Source: Candidatus Melainabacteria bacterium (GTDB taxonomy: Bacteria > Cyanobacteriota > Vampirovibrionia > Obscuribacterales > Obscuribacteraceae). Taken from it: a DNA stretch of 64,000 nucleotides. Location: assembly GCA_016716405.1 (NCBI GenBank), contig JADJWK010000001.1, forward strand, positions 1,674,001 through 1,738,000, in the 5' to 3' direction. The notes under the pieces were generated by a model. The model saw only the letters and a program-made list of their open reading frames with translations, did no database searches and was not told where the DNA came from. Made by a program: the position numbers and the translations under genes. This document shows, piece after piece, positions 8,538-17,608 of this stretch (the first letter of the stretch is position 1; each line of letters opens with the position of its first letter).

Positions 8538-10949
8538 ATGCAAGTGGCGGACATCAGCACGACCATATTCCCGTTAATCCCGTTGCGAGACGTAGTGGTC
8601 TTTCCGCACATGGTAACGCCGCTTTTCGTCAGCCGTCCCAAGTCCATCGCTGCTCTCGAGCAGGCTCTCCTGCGCGATGACCGGCTGGTGGTCCTTGTGG
8701 CGCAAAAAGACGGCGAATGCGAGGATCCCGGCTCGGACGACATATTCGGCACCGGCACCCTGGCCGAGGTCATGCAGATGTTGAAGCTGCCCGACGGTAC
8801 GGTCAAGGTCCTGGTGGAGGGCTCCTGCCGCGTCTCCCTGGTGGAGCTATCGGAAGACGCCAGTTGCTTCACGGCCCGGGTCGCCGAGCATCCCGAGATC
8901 GATATAGACGATTCGGAGACCAAGACTCTTATACGGGTCGCGGTGGAGAAGTTCGAGCAATACGTCAAGACCACCAAGAAAATCAATCCAGAGAGCCTCC
9001 TGGCGGTCTCTGGCATCGGCCAGCCGGGCAGGCTGGCCGACATCATCGCCACTTATCTCGGTCTGTCCGTCGACGAGAGGCAGAAGTGCCTGGAGGTCAC
9101 GGACAGCAAGGAACGGCTCGAGTTCATCAGCCAGCTTCTTTCCCGGGAGCTGGAATTCGCCGAGCTCGAGCAGCAGATCCACGACAAGGTGCGGTTCAAC
9201 CTGGAGAAAACCCAGAGAGAGTACTATCTTCGCGAGAAGATGCGGATCATCCAGGACGAGCTCGATGCCGAAGGCGAGTCAGGCGGCGAGATAGCGGAGT
9301 ATCGCTCCAAGATAGCCAAATGCAAGATCAAAGGAGCGGCTCTGGAGAAAGCCAAGAAAGAGCTTTCTCGACTCGAGAAAATGATGCCCCAGAGTGCCGA
9401 AGCGGCAGTGATCAGAACTTATCTCGATACCCTGGTGAGCCTGCCATGGGCCAAGCGGAGCAAAGAGATAATCGATCTCGAGCGTGCCGAGAGGATTCTG
9501 GACGAGGATCATTACGGTCTCGACAAGGTTAAAGAGCGGATTCTCGAGTATCTGGCCGTGCGCAAGCTCTCCAAGCAGCAGCAGGGGACCATACTCTGCC
9601 TGGTCGGGCCTCCCGGTGTCGGTAAAACGAGCCTGGCCAAGTCCATAGCCCGGGCCATGAACCGTAAATTCGCCCGGATCTCCCTGGGCGGCGTCAACGA
9701 CGAAAGCGAGATTCGCGGCCACCGGCGCACTTATATTGGTGCCATGCCCGGCCGGATTATTCAGGCGGTCAAGCAGGCAGGCACCAGGAATCCGGTGATT
9801 CTGCTGGATGAGATCGAGAAGATGACCCGCAGCTATATGGGCGATCCCACTGCTGCCATGCTCGAGGTTCTTGACCCCGACCAGAACGAGAATTTCACCG
9901 ATCACTATCTGGACGCGCCTTTCAGCCTCCAGGAGATCATTTTCATCGGCACCGCCAATGCCCTGGATTATGTGCCCCGGCCCCTGGCGGATCGCCTGGA
10001 GGTGATCAGGCTCTCGGGCTATACCGAGGAGGAAAAGGTCGCCATAGCCGAGCTGCATATCATCCCCAAAACCCTGGAGAAGCACGGGCTCTCGGACAGG
10101 CAGCTCAAGCTCCCGGCTCCGACAATCCGCAAGATCATCCAGGAGTACACCCGCGAATCAGGCGTCCGCAATCTCGAGCGCTCCATCGCCAGCATCTGCC
10201 GGAAGGTCGCCACCCGGATCGTGGGCGGCAGCGTCACCAGCGTGAAGGTGCAACCGAATATGGTGAACACTTTCCTGGGACCCGCCAAGATCGTGCGCGA
10301 GAAAGAGTCCAAGAATCCCCAGGTGGGTGTCGTTACCGGGCTCGCCTGGACCGAGACCGGGGGCGAGACCCTGCAGGTCGAGGTCAATACCATGCCCGGC
10401 AAGGGCAACCTGCAACTGACCGGACAGCTAGGCGACGTGATGAAAGAATCGGCCCAGGCCGCTTTCAGCTATATCAGGAGCCATGCTCAGGCCCTCGATA
10501 TCAACCCTTCTTTCAAAGACGAGCTCGATGTCCATATCCATATTCCGGAAGGCGCCATTCCCAAGGACGGCCCTTCCGCCGGCGTGGCGCTCTGCACCGC
10601 CCTCATCTCCGCCATCAGCAAGCGCCCGGCTCTGGGCAATATCGCCATGACCGGCGAGATCACCCTGCGAGGACGGATACTGTCGATCGGCGGGCTCAAG
10701 GAGAAAGTGCTGGCAGCCCTTCGGGCCGGGATCAAGACAGTGCTCTTTCCTCAGGGCAACGAGAAAGATCTGCAAGAAATCCCCGACTATGTCAAAGATA
10801 AGGTCGAGCTGGTGCCGGTGTCCAGTCTCGACGAGGTTTATCCCCTGGTATTTAAAGGCGGGATTAAAGGCGACAGCAAGGGCAGCCCGCCAAAGCGGCA
10901 TGCTGCTGCTGTTTCGCGCCCGGCCAAGCGGGGGCAGCGCAAGCGCTGA
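8538..10949 (+). CDS. lon: Lon protease (LonA type)
   Basis: 803 aa. Cytosolic AAA+ serine/lysine protease degrading misfolded and regulatory proteins. The N-terminal LON substrate domain (PLIPLRDVVVFPHMVTPLFV) is followed by a coiled coil, then Walker A GPPGVGKTSLAKS (about residue 357) and Walker B PVILLDEIEK. The C-terminal peptidase has the catalytic Ser in PKDGPSAGVAL (about residue 679) and the Lys in GGLKEKVLAALRAG. A short basic tail ends the protein. Last gene of the proteostasis block. Confidence 0.97.
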   Translation: MQVADISTTIFPLIPLRDVVVFPHMVTPLFVSRPKSIAALEQALLRDDRLVVLVAQKDGECEDPGSDDIFGTGTLAEVMQMLKLPDGTVKVLVEGSCRVSLVELSEDASCFTARVAEHPEIDIDDSETKTLIRVAVEKFEQYVKTTKKINPESLLAVSGIGQPGRLADIIATYLGLSVDERQKCLEVTDSKERLEFISQLLSRELEFAELEQQIHDKVRFNLEKTQREYYLREKMRIIQDELDAEGESGGEIAEYRSKIAKCKIKGAALEKAKKELSRLEKMMPQSAEAAVIRTYLDTLVSLPWAKRSKEIIDLERAERILDEDHYGLDKVKERILEYLAVRKLSKQQQGTILCLVGPPGVGKTSLAKSIARAMNRKFARISLGGVNDESEIRGHRRTYIGAMPGRIIQAVKQAGTRNPVILLDEIEKMTRSYMGDPTAAMLEVLDPDQNENFTDHYLDAPFSLQEIIFIGTANALDYVPRPLADRLEVIRLSGYTEEEKVAIAELHIIPKTLEKHGLSDRQLKLPAPTIRKIIQEYTRESGVRNLERSIASICRKVATRIVGGSVTSVKVQPNMVNTFLGPAKIVREKESKNPQVGVVTGLAWTETGGETLQVEVNTMPGKGNLQLTGQLGDVMKESAQAAFSYIRSHAQALDINPSFKDELDVHIHIPEGAIPKDGPSAGVALCTALISAISKRPALGNIAMTGEITLRGRILSIGGLKEKVLAALRAGIKTVLFPQGNEKDLQEIPDYVKDKVELVPVSSLDEVYPLVFKGGIKGDSKGSPPKRHAAAVSRPAKRGQRKR

Positions 10950-10966
10950 GCACCGTCGATGGTGTC

Positions 10967-11176
10967 TTATTCGGCGGTTTCGAGCCAGGGCATGCTGATG
11001 GCAGGCGGGCTGGAGATGGTCGATTTCACCAGGGGCGGCGGAGCAAATGTCTCTTCGCCTTCTTTCATTCTCATCCTGGCTTTCTCCTCCGGGGTGGTGG
11101 AGAGCGCCTTCAGTCTCTTGAGCAGATCGTCGCTGTCATCTGAGACAACGCCCTGGTCGAATATCTTGTTTTGCAT
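10967..11176 (-). CDS. Small hypothetical protein
   Basis: 69 aa, convergent with lon and ending 17 bases past it. The N-terminal half is acidic and helical (DDSDDLLKRLKALSTTPEEKARMRM), then Pro/Ser-rich. Third codon positions are mostly G or C in this frame, as in neighbouring genes, which favours it over the opposite-strand frame. No family was recognised. Confidence 0.5.
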   Translation of the reverse strand: MQNKIFDQGVVSDDSDDLLKRLKALSTTPEEKARMRMKEGEETFAPPPLVKSTISSPPAISMPWLETAE

Positions 11177-11262
11177 GGTAAGGAAGTCTCTGGTAGCTCA
11201 TCCACTAAATGTAGCAAGACCGCATAACCGCTGCGTGACCTGATAGCGTGAGAGTATACGCG

Positions 11263-11739
11263 TCAGTGCCTGATCCGTCCGGGGGGGAACTGAACCTCAG
11301 ACCTGGGGATTATGGGGGAGGGCCTCATGCGGGCGCGCTCTCGAATGAGCTTCCAGTCGAAGTCTTTGCCCGGCTGCGTCATTTCGGTCTGGTGATCGGC
11401 ACCGGTGGGCATCCCTTCGCGCTCCAGGCGCGGCGGCATCATCTGCGGAGGATTGAGCCGCTGCCGTCTCTCGAGCTCGGCATTCAGGCCAGGGACGACA
11501 TGACGGAGATTGGTCTCGGCTTTGCCGTCATTTTGCAGTTTCCTGAGAAGCTCGTCGGTACTCCTGTCCAGGGCTTCGACGCCGGTTTTGCGTCCGTCCC
11601 TGTTGACTGGATTTTGGCTAAGGAGCCGGGGATCGGGCATGCGCTCGAAGCTTCCGATGCTTTCTTCGATCGGCAGGCGGTTCTGTATCCTGCCGCTTTG
11701 TGCGTCGCCTGGATTTCCTCTGCCAGCTCCGTCGCCCAT
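11263..11739 (-). CDS. Hypothetical protein, Pro/Arg-rich
   Basis: 158 aa, hydrophilic, with no membrane segments and no domain I recognise. G/C-ending codons (AGC GGC, GAC CGC, CTG GAC and so on) follow local usage, so this frame is preferred over the overlapping plus-strand frame at 11248-11838. It may form a unit with the 69-aa gene downstream (86-bp gap). Both could be lineage-specific. Confidence 0.5.
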   Translation of the reverse strand: MGDGAGRGNPGDAQSGRIQNRLPIEESIGSFERMPDPRLLSQNPVNRDGRKTGVEALDRSTDELLRKLQNDGKAETNLRHVVPGLNAELERRQRLNPPQMMPPRLEREGMPTGADHQTEMTQPGKDFDWKLIRERARMRPSPIIPRSEVQFPPGRIRH

Positions 11740-11979
11740 GACTTTGTCCTCTCCTCAGCCTACTCTGGCAATCTAGCAGGCTGGAGTAACCGTATCGTGA
11801 CGGTCCGGAAGAGGCAGGGCGCGCATGTCAAGAAATAGATTGCCGCAAGAATACTAAAGGTCGAAGGGCTTTTATATATAACTTGATATGATCCCGGAGG
11901 ATTGCCGGCTACGGGTGCTCTTTTCAAGCGCGTTGCGCCCGTACGGGAGCAGGAATTCGCGCAGGTAAAGGAGCCATTT

Positions 11980-13281
11980 ATGACGACGGCGAAAACCATG
12001 GGAAAAAACAAGGAATACATCGAACGGGACGGCAAATGCGTCAACCCTGTATTGTCAAGGCTCTTGCCCATTGTCGCCGAGCGCGGTCAGGGTTCTTATA
12101 TCTACGACCTCGACGGTGACAAGTATCTCGACCTCACCACCGGTATCGCCGTCACCAATGTCGGCCACTGCCATCCCAAAGTGGTTGAGGCCATCAAGAA
12201 TCAAGCGGAGAAGCTGATTCACACCTCGGTCACCACTTATAACAAGGTCTATATCGAGCTCTGCGAGAAACTCGCCGAGATCGCCCCCGGCAATCTCGAC
12301 TCGGTGATGCTCGCCAACTCCGGCGCCGAGTGTGTCGAAGGCGCCATCAAGCTGGCCCGCTTCTACACCGGCAGACCGGCGGTGATCAACTTCCTGGGAA
12401 GCTTCCACGGGCGCACTCATATGTGCATGGCGCTCACCACCTCCAAGCTCTATTATCGCGACATGCAGGAGCCCCTCCCGCCGTCCATCTTCACGGCGCC
12501 GTTTCCGTATGTCTATCGCTCCGCCACGCCACATGACGAGAAGAAAGTCCTCGACCATACTTTCGAGCAGATCGAGCGGATCTTCCACCACTTCGTCAAT
12601 CCCAAGCAGGTTGCTGCTTTCATTGTCGAGCCCATTCTCGGAGAAGGTGGCTATGTGATACCGCCGGACGGTTTCCTCGAGCGCCTGCGCAAAGTCGCCG
12701 ACGAGCACGGCATCCTCCTGATCATCGATGAGGTGCAGACCGGGTTCGCCCGGACCGGCAAGATGTTCGCCTGCGAGCACGAAGGAGTGGTGCCGGACAT
12801 CATGACCGTCGCCAAAGGTATCGCCGCCGGCATGCCGATCTCGGCTTTCATCGCCAAGAAAGAGATCACCAGGGACTGGCCCAAAGGCCGTCACGGCACC
12901 ACTTACGGGGGCAACCCCATCGCCTGCGCCGCTGCCCTGGCCAGCATCGGTGTGCTCGAAGAAGAGAAGCTCGCCGAGCGTGCTCGAAAGATGGGCGACC
13001 ACTTCGTCAAGCGTCTCAGAGAGTTCGCGAAAGGCAAGGGCCACATCGGCGAAATTCGCGGCCGCGGCTTGATGATCGGTATCGAGTTCAATGACAAAGA
13101 CGGAAAGCCCAGCAAAGATTGGGCTGACAAAGTGGCCAAACGCTGCTTCGAGAACAAGTTGCTCGTTCTCACCTGCGGCCAGGACGGTCAGGTTATCCGC
13201 CTGATCCCACCCCTCAACATCTCCGATGCTGAAGCGGAAGAAGCGCTGTCCATCCTCGAAAAAGCAATGACTGACAATTAA
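11980..13281 (+). CDS. gabT: Class-III aminotransferase, 4-aminobutyrate type
   Basis: 433 aa from ATG 11980, chosen because AAAGGAG lies seven bases before it; a longer frame opens at 11902. PLP fold-type I omega-aminotransferase: the PLP-binding NSGAECVEGAIKLAR, the LLIIDEVQTGFARTGK segment with the ring-stacking Asp, and the Schiff-base Lys in TVAKGIAAGMPI are all present, with the C-terminal RGRGLMIGIEF. It transfers the amino group of GABA, 5-aminovalerate or a similar omega-amino acid to 2-oxoglutarate. It is followed by an aldehyde dehydrogenase 15 bases later, which would oxidise the semialdehyde product. The exact substrate is unproven. Confidence 0.85.
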   Translation: MTTAKTMGKNKEYIERDGKCVNPVLSRLLPIVAERGQGSYIYDLDGDKYLDLTTGIAVTNVGHCHPKVVEAIKNQAEKLIHTSVTTYNKVYIELCEKLAEIAPGNLDSVMLANSGAECVEGAIKLARFYTGRPAVINFLGSFHGRTHMCMALTTSKLYYRDMQEPLPPSIFTAPFPYVYRSATPHDEKKVLDHTFEQIERIFHHFVNPKQVAAFIVEPILGEGGYVIPPDGFLERLRKVADEHGILLIIDEVQTGFARTGKMFACEHEGVVPDIMTVAKGIAAGMPISAFIAKKEITRDWPKGRHGTTYGGNPIACAAALASIGVLEEEKLAERARKMGDHFVKRLREFAKGKGHIGEIRGRGLMIGIEFNDKDGKPSKDWADKVAKRCFENKLLVLTCGQDGQVIRLIPPLNISDAEAEEALSILEKAMTDN

Positions 13282-13296
13282 CAGGGAGAGGTCAAA

Positions 13297-14826
13297 ATGA
13301 CGAAGACTCTAGAGAAGACCAAGGCCGACCAGAAGGAATTCCACAACCTGATCGACGGCAAATGGGTGAAGTCGGAGACCGGCAAGACCTTCGAGTCGAT
13401 CAACCCGGCCAATAACGAAGAGGTGATCGGCAGCTTCGCCCTGTCGAGCCCCAGCGATGTCAAAAAAGCCGTGGATGCCGCCGATCGCGCTTTCCATGCC
13501 TGGAAGCACACGCCGGCTCCCGAGCGTGCCGAGATTATCCTGAAAGCGGGTCAACTGCTGGAAGCCAAGAAAGAAGAGCTGGCCAGGGATATGACCCGGG
13601 AGATGGGCAAAGTCCTCAAAGAAGCCCGGGGCGACGTCCAGGAAGCCATCGATATGGCCAAATACGCTGCCGGTGAGGGTCGCCGTCTTTTCGGTCAGAC
13701 CGTTCCCTCCGAGATGCGAAACAAGTTCGCCATGTCCATCCGCCAGCCTCTGGGCGTGGTCGGTGTGATCACTCCCTGGAACTTCCCGGTGGCTATCCCG
13801 AGCTGGAAGATGCTTCCCGCCCTGGTCGCAGGTAACACCATCGTCTTCAAGCCCGCCACTGATACGCCCTATCTGGCCATGCGCTTCGTCGAGATTCTCC
13901 AGGAAGCCGGTCTGCCACCGGGTGTGGTGAATTTCATCACCGGCTCCGGCAGCGAAGTCGGTATGCCCCTGGTCGAAGACCCGCGTGTCAAAGCAATCTC
14001 CATCACCGGCAGCTCGTACACCGGACGCAAAGTGGCCGGTCGCTGCGGCGAGCTGATGAAGAAGATCTCCTGCGAGCTAGGCGGCAAGAACGCCATCTGC
14101 GTAATGGAAGACGCCAACCTCGATCTGGCTGTGGACGGCGCTCTCTGGGGAGCCTTCGGCACCACCGGTCAGCGTTGCACCGCCACCAGCCGGGTCATCC
14201 TCCACAAGAAGATCTATAGAGAGTTCGTGGACAAATTCATCGCCCGGGTCGAGAAGCTCAAGGTCGGCAACGGCCTCGAAGCCGGAGTCGATGTCGGTCC
14301 GGTGGTGAGCGCTTCCCAGCTCAAGTCGGTGAACGAGTATGTGAAGATCGGCAAGGATGAAGGCGCCAAACTCCTCTTCGGCGGCAAGATCCTGAGCGAC
14401 GGCGCTCATGCCAGGGGCTTTTTCCACGAGCCCACCGTGTTCGGCGATGTGAAGCCGAACATGCGGATCGCCCAGGAGGAGATCTTCGGGCCGGTGGTGG
14501 CTCTCATGCAAGTGGACAATTTCGATGAAGCCATCGAAGTGGCCAACGGTACCGAGTTCGGTCTCTCGCTCTCCATGTACACCCAGGACGTCAACCGGGC
14601 TTTCAAAGCCATCGAGGACCTCGAGTCCGGTATCGTCTATATCAACGCTCCCACCATCGGCGCTGAGATCCAGCTTCCTTTCGGTGGCGTCAAGCAGACT
14701 GGCAACGGCCACCGGGAAGCCGGCACCACCGCCATCGATCAATTCACCGAATGGAAATCCGTCTATGTCGACTATTCGGGCACGCTCCAGCGCGCTCAGA
14801 TAGACAACTACGGCGAGAAGTCCTGA
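13297..14826 (+). CDS. Aldehyde (semialdehyde) dehydrogenase
   Basis: 509 aa, with GGGAGAGG before the ATG. NAD(P)-dependent ALDH superfamily: the TPWNFPVAIP cofactor segment, the catalytic Glu in SCELGGKNA (about residue 260) and the catalytic Cys in TTGQRCTATSR (about residue 294) are intact. EEIFGPVVALM and PFGGVKQTGNGHREAG are typical of semialdehyde-oxidising members. With the aminotransferase upstream it most likely oxidises succinate- or glutarate-semialdehyde. The acyl-CoA dehydrogenase that follows makes the C5 (lysine/5-aminovalerate) route attractive, but this is inference. Confidence 0.88.
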   Translation: MTKTLEKTKADQKEFHNLIDGKWVKSETGKTFESINPANNEEVIGSFALSSPSDVKKAVDAADRAFHAWKHTPAPERAEIILKAGQLLEAKKEELARDMTREMGKVLKEARGDVQEAIDMAKYAAGEGRRLFGQTVPSEMRNKFAMSIRQPLGVVGVITPWNFPVAIPSWKMLPALVAGNTIVFKPATDTPYLAMRFVEILQEAGLPPGVVNFITGSGSEVGMPLVEDPRVKAISITGSSYTGRKVAGRCGELMKKISCELGGKNAICVMEDANLDLAVDGALWGAFGTTGQRCTATSRVILHKKIYREFVDKFIARVEKLKVGNGLEAGVDVGPVVSASQLKSVNEYVKIGKDEGAKLLFGGKILSDGAHARGFFHEPTVFGDVKPNMRIAQEEIFGPVVALMQVDNFDEAIEVANGTEFGLSLSMYTQDVNRAFKAIEDLESGIVYINAPTIGAEIQLPFGGVKQTGNGHREAGTTAIDQFTEWKSVYVDYSGTLQRAQIDNYGEKS

Positions 14827-14876
14827 GGTAAGGCAAACGTCGGATACAGTGATTGGAAATTCGGAGTACAAAGAAA

Positions 14877-16070
14877 ATGGATTTTGATTACACCCCTGAG
14901 CAGATTGCTATTCGGCGCCATATGCGCGAATTCGCCGAGCGCGAGATCGCGCCGAAAGCCCAGATGAACGATCGCAATTGCAAGTTCGACTGGGATATCG
15001 CCAAGAAGATCTTCGCCGAAGGCTTTCTCGGCTGCCCGATTCCCGAGGAGTATGGCGGTCTCGGACAGGACTATGTGGCTTACGGTTTGATGACCGAAGA
15101 GATCAACCGTGTATGCTCCTCCACCCGCACCCTCTTCTCGGTGCAGACCTCGCTTGTCGCCCTCACCATCTTGAAGTGGGGTACCGAAGAGCAGAAGAAG
15201 CAACTCCTGCCCAAGCTCTGTAACGGCGAGTTCATCGGCTGCTACGGTCTCACCGAGCCGGAAGCCGGAAGCGATGCCGGCAACCAGCAGACCAGGGCTG
15301 TCAAAGACGGCAGCGATTTCATCCTCTCGGGACAGAAAGTCTGGATCTCCTGCGGCTCCATCGCCACCCACGCCCTGGTCTTCGCCCAGGCCGATCCTGC
15401 CAAGAAGCACAAAGGCATCACCTGCTTCATCGTCGACACCAAGTCCAAGGGTTTCACCGCCCAGCCCATCCACGGCAAGCTCGGTCTGCGCGCTTCCGAC
15501 ACCTCCAGCCTCTTCCTCGATGAAGTGAGAGTGCCCAAAGAGAACATTCTTGGCGGCGAAGGCAATGGCTTCAAAGTAGCCATGTCTGCCCTGGACAACG
15601 GACGCTTCTCGGTGGCCGCCGGCGCTGTCGGTCTCGTGCAGGGCTGTATCGACGCCTGCACCAAGTATGCCATGGAGAGAGTGACTTTCGGCAAACCCAT
15701 CGGCGAGCACCAGCAAGTGCAGGCCATGATCGCCGACATGGTCACCGACTGCGAAGCAGGCCGCCTGCTCTATCTGAGAGCCGCCCACCTGAAGAACAAA
15801 GGAGTGAGAAACACCCTCGAGACTTCCCTCGCCAAGCTCTTCTGCGGCGAAGCCGCCAATCGCGCCGGCCACAACGCCGTGCAGATCTTCGGCGGTTATG
15901 GCTACTCCGACGAGTATCCCGTGGAGCGCTACTTCAGAGACGCCAAAGTGCTCAACATCTACGAGGGCACTCGCGAGATCCAGAGGATGATCATTGCTCA
16001 GGACGCGCTCGGCATCCGCTACGCCAACGGCGAGCCCAGCGGCAGACCGACGGCGCTTGCCGCTGTCTAG
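14877..16070 (+). CDS. Acyl-CoA dehydrogenase
   Basis: 397 aa from ATG 14877 (an upstream TTG at 14853 is also open). FAD enzyme: the signatures GCYGLTEPEAGSDAG and VWISCGSIA bind FAD and substrate, and the C-terminal helix ends QIFGGYGYSDEYPVERYFRD. The catalytic base Glu is in NIYEGTREIQ, as in short/medium-chain acyl-CoA dehydrogenases. It dehydrogenates an acyl-CoA to the enoyl-CoA, passing electrons to ETF. It is the third gene of the gabT-ALDH cassette, 50 bases after the ALDH. Whether it acts on glutaryl-CoA or an unrelated acyl-CoA cannot be decided here. Confidence 0.9.
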   Translation: MDFDYTPEQIAIRRHMREFAEREIAPKAQMNDRNCKFDWDIAKKIFAEGFLGCPIPEEYGGLGQDYVAYGLMTEEINRVCSSTRTLFSVQTSLVALTILKWGTEEQKKQLLPKLCNGEFIGCYGLTEPEAGSDAGNQQTRAVKDGSDFILSGQKVWISCGSIATHALVFAQADPAKKHKGITCFIVDTKSKGFTAQPIHGKLGLRASDTSSLFLDEVRVPKENILGGEGNGFKVAMSALDNGRFSVAAGAVGLVQGCIDACTKYAMERVTFGKPIGEHQQVQAMIADMVTDCEAGRLLYLRAAHLKNKGVRNTLETSLAKLFCGEAANRAGHNAVQIFGGYGYSDEYPVERYFRDAKVLNIYEGTREIQRMIIAQDALGIRYANGEPSGRPTALAAV

Positions 16071-16087
16071 GACGGCAGAGCACTGAT

Positions 16088-16115
16088 GGCGCGCTCCTGT
16101 TTTCAGGAGCGCGCC
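16088..16115 (+). terminator. Perfect 12-bp hairpin after the catabolic operon
   Basis: GGCGCGCTCCTG (16088-16099), loop TTTT, CAGGAGCGCGCC (16104-16115), 17 bases after the acyl-CoA dehydrogenase stop. The following AGTTCTTT is only moderately T-rich, so termination may be partial. The hairpin sits 21 bases before the next start codon. Confidence 0.7.
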
Positions 16116-16136
16116 AGTTCTTTAGAGGAGGAGCCA

Positions 16137-17576
16137 ATGTCCGATGAAGAGATGACTGTAGAGCAGAGCGAGCTCGACGAGCACGATCAGCCGGAACCGC
16201 CGGTCCGTTTCGAGCTGGTTCAGGACAAGCTCTATGGGACGGTGAATCTTCACGACATGCGTCAGGGCGACGAAGCTTTCGAGTGCTGGTCTTTTGTCAG
16301 CGAGGGAATGCTCGCCCTGGGACAGAAAGAGCTGGCGATTCTCCTGCGCAAGGAGCCCGGTGAGTCTGAAAAAGACTATCCCACCGAGCCTCTGGGCTTC
16401 TTTCTCACGGTCTGGAATTTCGCCAGCCAGGGCAATTTCGTATTCGAGGGCGATATCACCGAATTCGGTGACAGCGGGTTCTTGGATCCGCAGTTCCGGG
16501 CCCTGGCTTACCTGCGACCTCTGGGTCTTGCCGGAATGGAAGACAACGAAGGGCTTCTATCATGTGTTCTTCTCACCGAGAAAGAGCTTCAGATCGCTCG
16601 CCGTTTCGGGCTGACAAGGGTGATCTCCTTGTTCGGCTATCGTTTCAACCATTATCCATGCCCGCCCTGGACCAACCGCAGCCGCGAGTCCGTGGTGGAC
16701 GACGAGCTCATCTCGGAGATGGAGGAGAGCATCCTGGGCAAAGTGCCGCTATTGGGCCTGCCCGGAGCCAAAGTGGTGCTTTCGGCCAATCGTCTGGTCC
16801 TCTCCTGCCGCAAGGGCACCCATGTGTATATCAACGAGGTCCTCAAGCAGCTTCCCGAGGAAGCGCCCTTTCTGATCAGCACCGACATCGATCCCCAGGC
16901 CAATGCCATGCTCGTCTGGCAGGCCACCATGGAGAAAGGCCCGTCCGCCATCACCCCGCCCGGCTCGGACGGCTCGCGGGTGGCTGCCAGCGCCGTTCTC
17001 ATCTTTCCGGAGCAGGAAGCGAGCAATGCCCAGGTGATCGAGGACAGCTTCCTGCTGAGCATCACCACCGAGGACTGGCGCAAGCTCAGAGAAGGCCTGA
17101 TGACCGGGGAAAACATCGCTATCAGCACCGAGGGCGGTGGCCATATCGCCATTGAATGGTACGAGACGGAAGACTTTCCGCAGATAACCAATCGTGGAGC
17201 CCTCCCGGAGCTTCCTCGCATCGAGCATCGAGAAGGTCTCGGCAGCGTCACTCGCGCCGAGCTCGAGGTCGAGGATGCCGTGCTCATCGCCAGCACCGAT
17301 CCCATGGTTTTCTATCAATTCGTCGAGGCGGTGGAGATGACCGTTCTCGGTTATTTCGTGGACCGGGCGCCGGAGTCTGAGCGCAAGCTCACTCTCTCCT
17401 GCCAGGTCAGCCAGGGAGGCAGGATCGACTGGAAGATCTCCTCCGAGCCCGAGGAGGACAAGCTGGTGCTCAAAGGCATCGAGCTTCGTCTCAGCGACCT
17501 GCCGGCCCCCGATATACACGCAGAGCCTGTGAGCTTCGAGCTCGAATTCCAGGTCAACGCCAGAGCCGACGGCTGA
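16137..17576 (+). CDS. Hypothetical protein, 479 aa
   Basis: Start ATG 16137 is preceded by AGAGGAGG. The protein is acidic, soluble, and has no signal peptide or membrane helix. The first part (residues 20-215) contains a segment ending LFGYRFNHYPCPPWTNRSRESV that reads like a suppressor-of-fused-type fold, but I cannot confirm this. The rest alternates short beta-like strands. No catalytic motif was recognised. It lies between the hairpin that closes the catabolic operon and the transporter gene (32-bp gap), so it may be co-transcribed with the latter. Confidence 0.75.
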   Translation: MSDEEMTVEQSELDEHDQPEPPVRFELVQDKLYGTVNLHDMRQGDEAFECWSFVSEGMLALGQKELAILLRKEPGESEKDYPTEPLGFFLTVWNFASQGNFVFEGDITEFGDSGFLDPQFRALAYLRPLGLAGMEDNEGLLSCVLLTEKELQIARRFGLTRVISLFGYRFNHYPCPPWTNRSRESVVDDELISEMEESILGKVPLLGLPGAKVVLSANRLVLSCRKGTHVYINEVLKQLPEEAPFLISTDIDPQANAMLVWQATMEKGPSAITPPGSDGSRVAASAVLIFPEQEASNAQVIEDSFLLSITTEDWRKLREGLMTGENIAISTEGGGHIAIEWYETEDFPQITNRGALPELPRIEHREGLGSVTRAELEVEDAVLIASTDPMVFYQFVEAVEMTVLGYFVDRAPESERKLTLSCQVSQGGRIDWKISSEPEEDKLVLKGIELRLSDLPAPDIHAEPVSFELEFQVNARADG

Positions 17577-17608
17577 TCGATCGCTCCTTCCTGAAACCGG
17601 ATATCCAG

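Noticed and set aside
11248..11838. 196-aa plus-strand frame
   Set aside because: Third-position G/C preference and charge pattern favour the minus-strand gene 11263-11739; the plus frame overlaps it almost wholly.
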